Part shown: piece after piece, positions 57,176 to 64,000 of the stretch
Position numbering within the stretch: the first letter of the stretch is position 1
How the letters are laid out: every line of letters begins with the position of its first letter
Source of the DNA: Hyaloperonospora brassicae
Lineage: Eukaryota; Oomycota; Peronosporomycetes; Peronosporales; Peronosporaceae
Reading direction: 5' to 3'
Length of the DNA: 64,000 bases
NCBI GenBank assembly: GCA_947650285.1
Contig: CANTFL010001204.1
Span: 124,001-188,000 of the forward strand
Notes under the pieces: model-generated
Told to the model about the DNA's origin: nothing
The model's database searches: none
Seen by the model: only the letters and a program-made list of their open reading frames with translations
Program-made: the position numbers and the translations under genes

Positions 57176-57649
57176 TACTTGTTAGAGCGCTGCCATTGAA
57201 GACGACACTCAGCCGCACGCCTTCCAATACCTTGGGACGAGTCTGCCCAGTATCAATACCTTCTGTGTTTATGTATTCGTCAGTGCTTCCATCGACGGAG
57301 CAGATACATCCGTTGGCTGCTGACGTGTAATCTGGGAATGTAGCAGTGCTACATGGAGCCGAAGGTGAAGTCGGCCCAGTCGTTGACGATAGCTCCGAAT
57401 CATGCTACGTTTGACGCGCCTGGTCTCAGACAAGATGGATTTGCGAATATCTATTTCCTATTAATCTAATTACGACGCTAACCTCTGTGATGTCGCTACA
57501 TCAGCAATATTGATATCTCCAGCTGCTGCAACAACGTGCTGCGCATCTTCGGGTGCTTGCCCTACGATTGTAACAACTGGTCTTTTCGCACAGGTAGAGA
57601 CAGAATCAACGCGTCGAGGCTTTCGCACTGAGACATTTTGGGAAGGCGC

Positions 57650-58340
57650 GCTCATTCGTATCGACACCCCGTTATGGTCCGCAGCGGGACGTGGGTTAAG
57701 AAGCTCAATGTCTTTAATCCACGCGTCATTCGTGGCACTGATATACCAGCGACCGAGGCGCGACCATACTTGACAGCCCCCAGATAGTTAGTAGAAATAC
57801 GTTTGAGCCCTGGCGTAGAAATCGTGGCAGCCACGCTCATTCTCAGCTTGTTAGATGTCATCTTCCAGGACGTCAACTATCCTTGTACGGGCCGACAAAT
57901 GTCGTAGGGCTGGCGAATCATGACGATTGTCAGGCACGAAATATGAGCGATCAAGCTGTGGATGGAGGCTGCAATCAAAATCACCACCAAGCATTACTGG
58001 AACGTCATCGAGGAGTAGAGCTGAACTTGACCGCTGGTAAAGTGCCTCGCGATCAGATTGGGTCGTTCGAGCATACACGTTGACAACGACTAAACCTACA
58101 TGATGGTGTTGAAAATGGACGGTCATCGAGTGTTCCGTCTATAGCTCTTTCTTCCACCCCAACCCCCATATACGGATGAGTATGGATTAAAGAGGATGGT
58201 GACCCCCCTAGACGTGTTTCCGACTCAGTCCACAGCGTCATTGCTTGCCTCTCCGTTTCCTGAAAGCCCCAAGTTCTGCTGTACAGCGTGTCCGTTGATT
58301 TTACTTCTCCAGCCACAACTCGCGTCTGCTGAAGTAGCAC
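57650..58340 (-). pseudogene. LINE endonuclease domain remnant
   Basis: Carries LLQQTRVVAGEV (the conserved LQET-like block), RTWGFQETERQ, VVNVYARTTQ and MLGGDFDCSLHP (normally GDFN). This is the apurinic endonuclease fold that nicks target DNA for LINE insertion. A frame change lies between the first and second halves (near 58090). Confidence 0.8.
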
Positions 58341-58643
58341 TAGATCCTGTGCTTCTTGATCTTCGCGTTGGCGAAAATGAGAGAAGTATTCCGCGCATTT
58401 TGTTGGGTTCTACAGGAAACCTGCGACGTTTTACTTCAATAACAATTCATAGGTGTTTCTAAGTGATTTGAATTTGTGCAATCGAGATTTCATTGATGCT
58501 GCCTTCTTCACAGCGCTGGCAATGTCATCGTTTCGGTCAACTACAGTCCCTTCTTCATAAAACAAGTATCTATCCGTCGAGGTCTAGGCACACTATGCAT
58601 CCGTGAGAAGGCAGGCATAGCTGATAACAAAGCTGAAACACGC

Positions 58644-60550
58644 TCAGTACCGAAGCTGCTGAGCCATTTCCTCCATCCTTACCAGATTAAGAAAAGGATG
58701 CCAGTCAGCAGGTAGACGAAGGGCACCCTCCACGGCCTCACGCACTGCGAGGGACGAGATGTACAGGGATGCCTTGGTCTGAGGCATGACCACTCCAGTC
58801 GCCGGGTCGACCGGCGCAAGCGTGGGAAGGAGCACACAAATAACATCGAGGGCCCCCATGCAGCAGTATCTAATTGCTACGTTATAGTCGGGCAGTGCAA
58901 ATTCTTGTCAAGTTGTGCCACCCGTCTCCGCTTCTGAATCGAGTCTGTTGTTCTCCACTTAACAATAGATTTCTGAGCCGAAGCCACGGTATTCCATCGT
59001 GTACAGAGGTCACGAACCTGCACTGAAACGCTGCTGTCCGTGGAAAACTGTTGAATGACCAAAAGTTGTGTTTCATTATTGACCGCGTACCCGAAATTTG
59101 GAAACGATTCCAGCAGCATAGATTGGAGATATTCACAAGAATGCGGACAGGCTGTAAGACGATTCGCGAGTTCAGTTGTACAATTTACGACCCACGCGTC
59201 AAGATTCGTTTTAATGGGCAAGGAAGTCGAGGAGATGGGCATGGCTTTTCCGACATGCAATTGTTATTTAAAGCAGCAAGATTCTTGAGCTGCGGGTCAA
59301 TGTTAGGTGTAGTGGTGTACAAATTATTAAGTCATCGATTGCTGCTCCCGAGTTCGGCGTAGCAGCTGAGGTTACCACTGCCGATGCAGCTGCGGTGGTT
59401 TACGTGCACGAGGATCGTTCATCGTACGATCGTGGGTGCTCATATGACGCTGTGCACTTTGTGCCCTATTGGACCCGAATACATTGGCAAGGGTTAATGT
59501 GTTTACGGGATGGACTGCAGCCAAAGGATATTCCAGATTTGCCTGAGTCTCTTGCTCAAAAGTGGCTTCTAGAGCGCGAGGAAAGGTGCCGAGACCACCA
59601 TCTGCGTCTGCACTGTGATCGTCACAATTTGAGTCAAGGTCCCCGCCATGGCCGAGATCCACGATTCGTAATGTGTCATCCGAAACTCGAGCTGACTCCA
59701 TCAGCGTGTCTTCTGGTTCCTCATTTACAGGGAAAGGTGCGCATGTGTGGTAGTCTACACTCGTGGTCATGTCCCTGTCCGTGTTCACCGACGTGCATGT
59801 TTCAGCTTTAGTCGAGGAAATGCTGATGTCATCAGAGGAAGTGAATCTTTCGTCGTCGTCGTTTACCTCCAAAGAGTCGGCACCTTTGTCGGCCATTGGA
59901 CTAGTAGATGGAGCTGATGAAGACGGTGCAGGATGAGAGGTTCTCTAGAAATATGGATTCAAGCCGGACAGCAAAGATCTAATCTGCTTATTGATATATG
60001 CCTTGCCGTTGCCTTCACCTAAGCGGTTTGCTTTCGTTCAAGCTCGGCGGCAGCAAGCTTTAGTTGGACCTCGGCATTGCGAAGCCGTGCTGCATTGACA
60101 GCAGATTCGCTGAATTCCTTGGCCGTGCACTGCGTCCCCTCCCTTTCCTTCTCTACTTTTTCTGAGTGTAAACGTTGCTGCACCTCCGGCGCATGTCTTT
60201 CGCGGAGGGCGGTCAAAATTTGTGTAATAACAAGCGGGGCCACAAGTAGTTCCGGTATGTTAGTAGGAGCGACCGTCACATATCGAGTGAAAGACGCTGC
60301 GGATGCTGCTGGATTAGCAGGTTTACAGTCCTTGCGGTAATTCTTGGTGCTCAAACATGCCCTGCACGGATTCGATAGCTGCTTCATAGGTGGTGCAGTC
60401 CCGTATCCTGTTTGAGGTTACCAGCAGTGACGCGAAGCATACGCGTCCGTTGCAGCCCACTAGGGCACTCGGTAGCCGCAAAAGTGACCGTCCACTTGTG
60501 CAGTCCGAACTCGGCTCCACCTTCAGGTTCAACGGACTTGATCGATACAA
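58644..60550 (-). pseudogene. LINE ORF1-like remnants
   Basis: Open stretches at 60323-60550, 60019-60387, 59372-59896, 58877-59260 and 58644-58859 follow each other in varied frames. The 60019-60387 part is helical and Lys/Glu-rich (EKVEKEREG, KLAAAELERKQ); the 59372-59896 part is acidic with Ser and Asp runs; the 58877-59260 part has VRDLCTRWNTVASAQKSIVK. No zinc knuckle was seen. The assignment to ORF1 rests on position upstream of the endonuclease. Confidence 0.5.
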
Positions 60551-60569
60551 TTGGGGTCGGTGTGGCAGC

Positions 60570-60963
60570 TGTAACGGGGCAGCCCGTTACATTGGAAGTG
60601 TCAATTTAAAGAAACAATGAAATAAAGAATATTAAGTGAATATTCTTTCAACAATATCACCAATAGTGGTGATATTGGTGAAGCGACCAAAGGGTCTGCT
60701 CGTTGGTTGATATCTTGATGATATCAACCCACCTATCGCCGCAAGACGCGCGCAATGAGTGGTGAGTAGACGCCGTCATACACTCAGTTATATTAACATC
60801 ATTAAGTCAGGTTAAACAGAGAGACAGTAGCAAAACGACTTAATTATATTAATACAACAGTTTTACTTTCTCCTTATCCTACGCTTCCTCGTTTGCCTCG
60901 TGTACGTCTGTCGGGGCACCCAAACCCTTGCGTTAAATTCACGCAAGGGTGTTCCCCGTTACA
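60570..60963 (+). repeat. 5' LTR of chromovirus copy 3
   Basis: 394 bp, TGTAACGGGG to CCCGTTACA. Hairpins in order: the first nine bases TGTAACGGG with CCGTTACA ending at 60591; CAATATCACC with GGTGATATTG (60652-60677); GGTTGATATC with GATATCAACC (60705-60729); CCCTTGCGT with ACGCAAGGG (60925-60949). Confidence 0.93.
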
Positions 60964-60965
60964 CC

Positions 60966-60973
60966 TGGTAGCA
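60966..60973 (+). other. Primer binding site, copy 3
   Basis: TGGTAGCA two bases after the LTR, identical to copy 1; complementary to an initiator-Met-type tRNA 3' end. Confidence 0.75.
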
Positions 60974-61007
60974 CTTTGTAGTCCTTCCAAGGACCACAAC
61001 ATCCAAC

Positions 61008-62162
61008 ATGAACATGTTGGATGATGAAGAGACCTTTCACGCCACGCGTGAAGGGTTTACCCATTTGAGTGACATCGAATGGGGTGCGGAAGAACGAATG
61101 AGCTCTACCGTAGGCGAACTCGTCGTCAGCACCATGTTGGAGTCTCTAGACAGAGACCAACAACATGCCGCTATAGCCAAGTTCATACAACATGAACTTG
61201 TCGCCGAAAGGGAGAAAGTAGCCTTGCTTCACCAGCAAGGATCTCAACAGGCCGAGCAGTTGAGAGAACTCGGTGCTCAACAGACAGAGCTGTTGAGACA
61301 GCAGAAATTCCATGCTGCTGTACGCGGAACGGCGCATGCGCGTCGTCCCGAGGTCATGAAAGTTGACATCTCCAAGTACAGTGGAGTCCCGTAAGACTCC
61401 CTGTTACTATGGTTTGTCGAACTCGACAGAGCCCTAAGGGCTCGTCGCGTCGAAGATGAGCAAATGAAACTTACATTTGCTCAGACCCACTTGGACGGGC
61501 GTGCCAAAACTTGGTCCCTGGGACTCGAGAGTAGCGACCCAAATGTGTTTAGGTCGCTAGATGACTTCAAGTCCCGGCTCAGACAAACGTTTGAGCCGCC
61601 ACGGGCTGAGTTCAGGGCTCGTTCAGAGCTCCTGAAACTCAAGCAGGGTAAGCGTGATGTGCACGCTTACGCACAACATATACGACTCCTCGCGAGTAGT
61701 ATAACTGCTAACCCAGTCCATGAACACAAGTTGATTACGGTGTTCATGCAAGGGCTCTCAGAAGGGCCCGTCAGGAGCCACCTGTTCCGCCTTGAGCTGA
61801 ATACGCTTGAAGAAGCGATATCAGCCGCGGAACAGGAAGACTTTAGCATGAGACAAGCTCATGCTAGCTCAAACTCTTACCGTCCACCGAGACGACAAGA
61901 GATCGGAGGTCCAGAACCAATGGACCTCTGCTATGTTGAGAGCGAGAGATCTCGCTCTTCAAAAAGCAAGCGATTGCAGAGGTGCAATCGCTGTCAGAAG
62001 TTAGGGCACTACGCATACGAGTGTAGTGCTCCACGCCCAGTAACAAAGAGTACTGAGCGAAATGGACGACCATTTGCCAGAAAGGGCAATGGGCGTGGTT
62101 CCAGCGCTGTTGCGAAGCCGCAACAGCGAGACGGACCATCAAAAAATGGTCGGGGCCAGTAG
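61008..62162 (+). pseudogene. Gag of copy 3
   Basis: One frame of 384 codons from ATG 61008 (MNMLDDEETF) to TAG 62160-62162, with one internal TAA at 61392-61394 right after KYSGVP. It has a coiled-coil-like Gln-rich front (residues about 55-110), a capsid-type core (RAKTWSLGLE, LRQTFEPP, HIRLLASS), then a zinc knuckle CNRCQKLGHYAYEC (CX2CX4HX4C) and a basic tail. It binds and packages element RNA. Copy 1 has TAG at the same internal codon. Confidence 0.9.
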
Positions 62163-64000
62163 GGGTGGAGCGCCCTACTGATCCAGCAACCTCAAGAGAA
62201 TTCGCAAATCTCTTGACGAAAGTTGCTCCAGATACACAGTCATTGTGTGTCTCTGCACCTGGTGATGACTTTTCGCTCATCACCTTGAAGTTGGAAGCGA
62301 CAAATTATTTGTCGCTTCGTGCCCTAGTAGACTGTGGGGCGTCGAACAACTTTGTTCGACGCCAGTCACTAGAGGGTCGTAGGCTCAAGTTCGTTGAGCG
62401 CGACATTCCCCTCACGAGGATGACGGTGCGCCTTGCAACAGGCGCATCGATTACCGTTGAGAAACGTGTAGTAGGAATCCACTACACGTTAGAGGGCGAA
62501 CAGTACGATGATGACTTCATCGTACTGGATCTGGATGAAAAATTTGATTTCATCCTGGGATTACCTTGGCTAAGAAAGTACGAGCCAAGGGTGAGCTGGC
62601 AGCATCGATCCGTGAAGATGCCTGCCACTTGTTCGTCAGATGGCCATCTGATGAACATCTTGGAGCGTCCAAAAGCGTGTGGATGTTCTGCGAGTGAGTG
62701 CGATGGCCTCACTTGCGGTACGGTCGTTAGCACGACTGCACAAGATTACAGTGTAGTTTATCACTACACTGTGGAGCAAGCTCCCGGCGGCTGTACAGGA
62801 GTACAGGCTGCGCCGAAGGTCCACCACTCGAAAAAGTCGAGTGGACCGGGACATGGATGCATGCCTAGCGGACAGCATCATAGAAGTAAGAAACCTGTTG
62901 CCTCCAGAGGGCAACATGGAAATCCTAGGTCGACTGGAGAGTCGACCGTAGAGGATCGGTGCCTGACTGTGGTTGCACAGCCACATTCGGAAGACGTCGA
63001 GGAAATAAGTCCCCACGTACTTGACGAAGGAATTCCTCAAGAGTCAGTTGCTGAAGGATTAGGCCTTCAGCAACCTGTGGAAAGAAGTTCCCAGGAAGTA
63101 ACCGAGACGTTGAACGTCTTGGTTGATGACGGATCAAGCGTAGGCGCTTATTCGCTTGATCTGATTGTGCCTCCGAAGTTAACTTCGGAGATAACTCAGT
63201 TGCCAACGCTAGAACCGAAACGGTTCTTGCGTGATCTGCGTAGTGGCAAAGTCAATCATATCTGCATACTCATCACAGAGGATGAGTATGTGGCCGATAT
63301 TAGGTCGGCAACAGTATTTGCTTAGAACGAACGGGTTCTCAGCAGCTCATCGATGGAGGAAAGTGTCCTCGATAAGAAGACTCGGATTGAGCGATACAAG
63401 TCTCAATCCTGGGAGTCACTTCAGGCAAATCCTTTGTACAAGGATTTTATCGAATTCAAGGATGTATTCCCTGAATCCGTACCTTGCGAGTTGCCTAAGG
63501 ACAAAGGCACTCGACACGAGATCGAGCTCAGACCGGGCTCGAAGTACTGTGTCATGACGTAGTGGCCACTGCCTCGTGAACAGGTACTAGCGATCTACAA
63601 GTTCTTTGCCGATCGCTTAGCAGCGGGCCATGTGAGGGAATCAACATTTCCTCACAGCTCTCCGACCTTCTGTGTGCGAAAGGCCACAGGAGGATGGTGG
63701 ATAGTGCACGCGTTCAACGAGTTGAACGCTGCAACGGTACCGGCTCAGACGCCGATACCGAGGAAGTACGTAATCATAGATGGTATGTCAAAGAGTACCA
63801 TCTTTTCGTCCATGGATCTGATGGATGGGTTCTATCAGATCCTCATGCGTGAACGGGACATCCCGTTCACGGCAGTGAGTAACCCCAGCGGGATGCTGTG
63901 GGGGTGGCTAGTTATGCCACAGGGGCTGAGCAATGCCCCTGCAACATTCAACAGATGTGTTACAAATCTGTTGAGACCGGTACGAGACTTCGCACCGAGT
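62163..64000 (+). pseudogene. Protease, linker and start of RT, copy 3
   Basis: Read in the minus-one frame relative to Gag: ERPTDPATSREF, protease ALVDCGASNNFV (near 62330) and ILGLPWLRKYEP (near 62555), the variable linker, TAG at 63323 (GAG in copy 1), then SQSWESLQANPL and SKYCVMT, TAG at 63560 (shared with copy 1), and RT with FSSMDLMDGFYQI and MPQGLSNAPATF up to the window edge. The catalytic YxDD lies beyond the window. Confidence 0.9.

Larger units (their letters stand above)
52241..60550 (-). mobile_element. Decayed LINE (non-LTR retrotransposon), interrupted
   Basis: Minus-strand remains in the right order for a two-ORF LINE: ORF1-like pieces (60550-58640), an apurinic-type endonuclease (about 58340-57650), reverse transcriptase (57175-56600 and 55486-54620) and a long C-terminal region (54266-52241). 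The RT is split by a 1.1 kb LTR-like insertion. Frames change repeatedly, so the element is dead. The clade cannot be fixed by eye. Chromovirus copy 3 begins 20 bp beyond the last LINE-like reading, so it may have inserted into or next to the LINE's 5' end. Confidence 0.8.
60570..64000 (+). mobile_element. Ty3/gypsy chromovirus, copy 3 (truncated by window end)
   Basis: Plus-strand copy of the same family: 5' LTR, primer site, Gag, protease, linker and the first third of RT before the window stops. It has fewer lesions than copy 1: one stop in Gag (61392), two TAGs in Pol (63323 and 63560), no internal frameshift in Gag, and a single Pol frame from 62165 onward. Confidence 0.93.

Noticed and set aside
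62118..62130. Firm call of minus-one frameshifting at AAAAAAT
   Set aside because: Only copy 3 needs a minus-one shift; copies 1 and 2 are in other frames, so indels may explain the arrangement.
1..64000. CRISPR array, rRNA genes or bacterial operons
   Set aside because: No regularly spaced short direct repeats, no rRNA-like sequence, and spliced eukaryotic genes throughout.

Overview
The window looks like a Peronosporales oomycete genome (Phytophthora or downy mildew type). The evidence is two secreted WY-fold host-translocated effector candidates, each with an oomycete-style initiator (TCAYTYY) about 25-40 nt before its ATG, together with short GT-AG introns, a PX-AGC kinase and a ferlin. 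The species cannot be fixed from the sequence alone. About 12 kb is genic; most of the rest is retrotransposon sequence in various stages of decay.

Layout. 1-5960: a palindromic cluster of an unnamed, GATC-rich LTR-type element. It has two arms of about 1.8 kb in inverted orientation (720-2480 and 3648-5440) and a gag-like reading frame with basic tandem repeats on the left edge. 5961-9987: no convincing gene, only tRNA-like (SINE-type) remnants. 9988-17978: a complete but decayed Ty3/gypsy chromovirus on the minus strand (copy 1), with 392-393 bp LTRs, PBS, PPT, Gag, PR-RT-RNaseH-INT, GPY/F and chromodomain, plus a long open frame on the opposite strand at its 3' end. 20980-21828: effector 1. 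21829-28905: nothing I can name.

28906-39081 is the conserved-gene island: a six-exon ferlin (minus), a divergently transcribed type I membrane protein (plus), and a three-exon PX-domain AGC kinase (plus). 41385-42368: effector 2 (minus). 42962-50986: an older, heavily frameshifted second copy of the same chromovirus (copy 2, minus); a solo LTR in the opposite orientation sits in its PPT with a perfect ACCCC target duplication. 52241-60550: a decayed non-LTR (LINE) element on the minus strand, split in its RT domain by a 1.1 kb LTR-like insertion of the 1-5440 family. 60570-64000: chromovirus copy 3 on the plus strand, running off the window.

How it fits together: the three housekeeping-type genes form a compact block, and both effectors lie singly among transposons, the usual 'two-speed' arrangement. 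The two most interesting signals are in the chromovirus family. First, an antisense open frame of about 430-500 codons is conserved at protein level between two diverged copies and partly overlaps the sense chromodomain. Second, its LTRs are built from several hairpins, and at least two of these keep their pairing while their sequence changes. All exon joins are by-eye predictions, and the transposon coding regions are broken as described in each entry.
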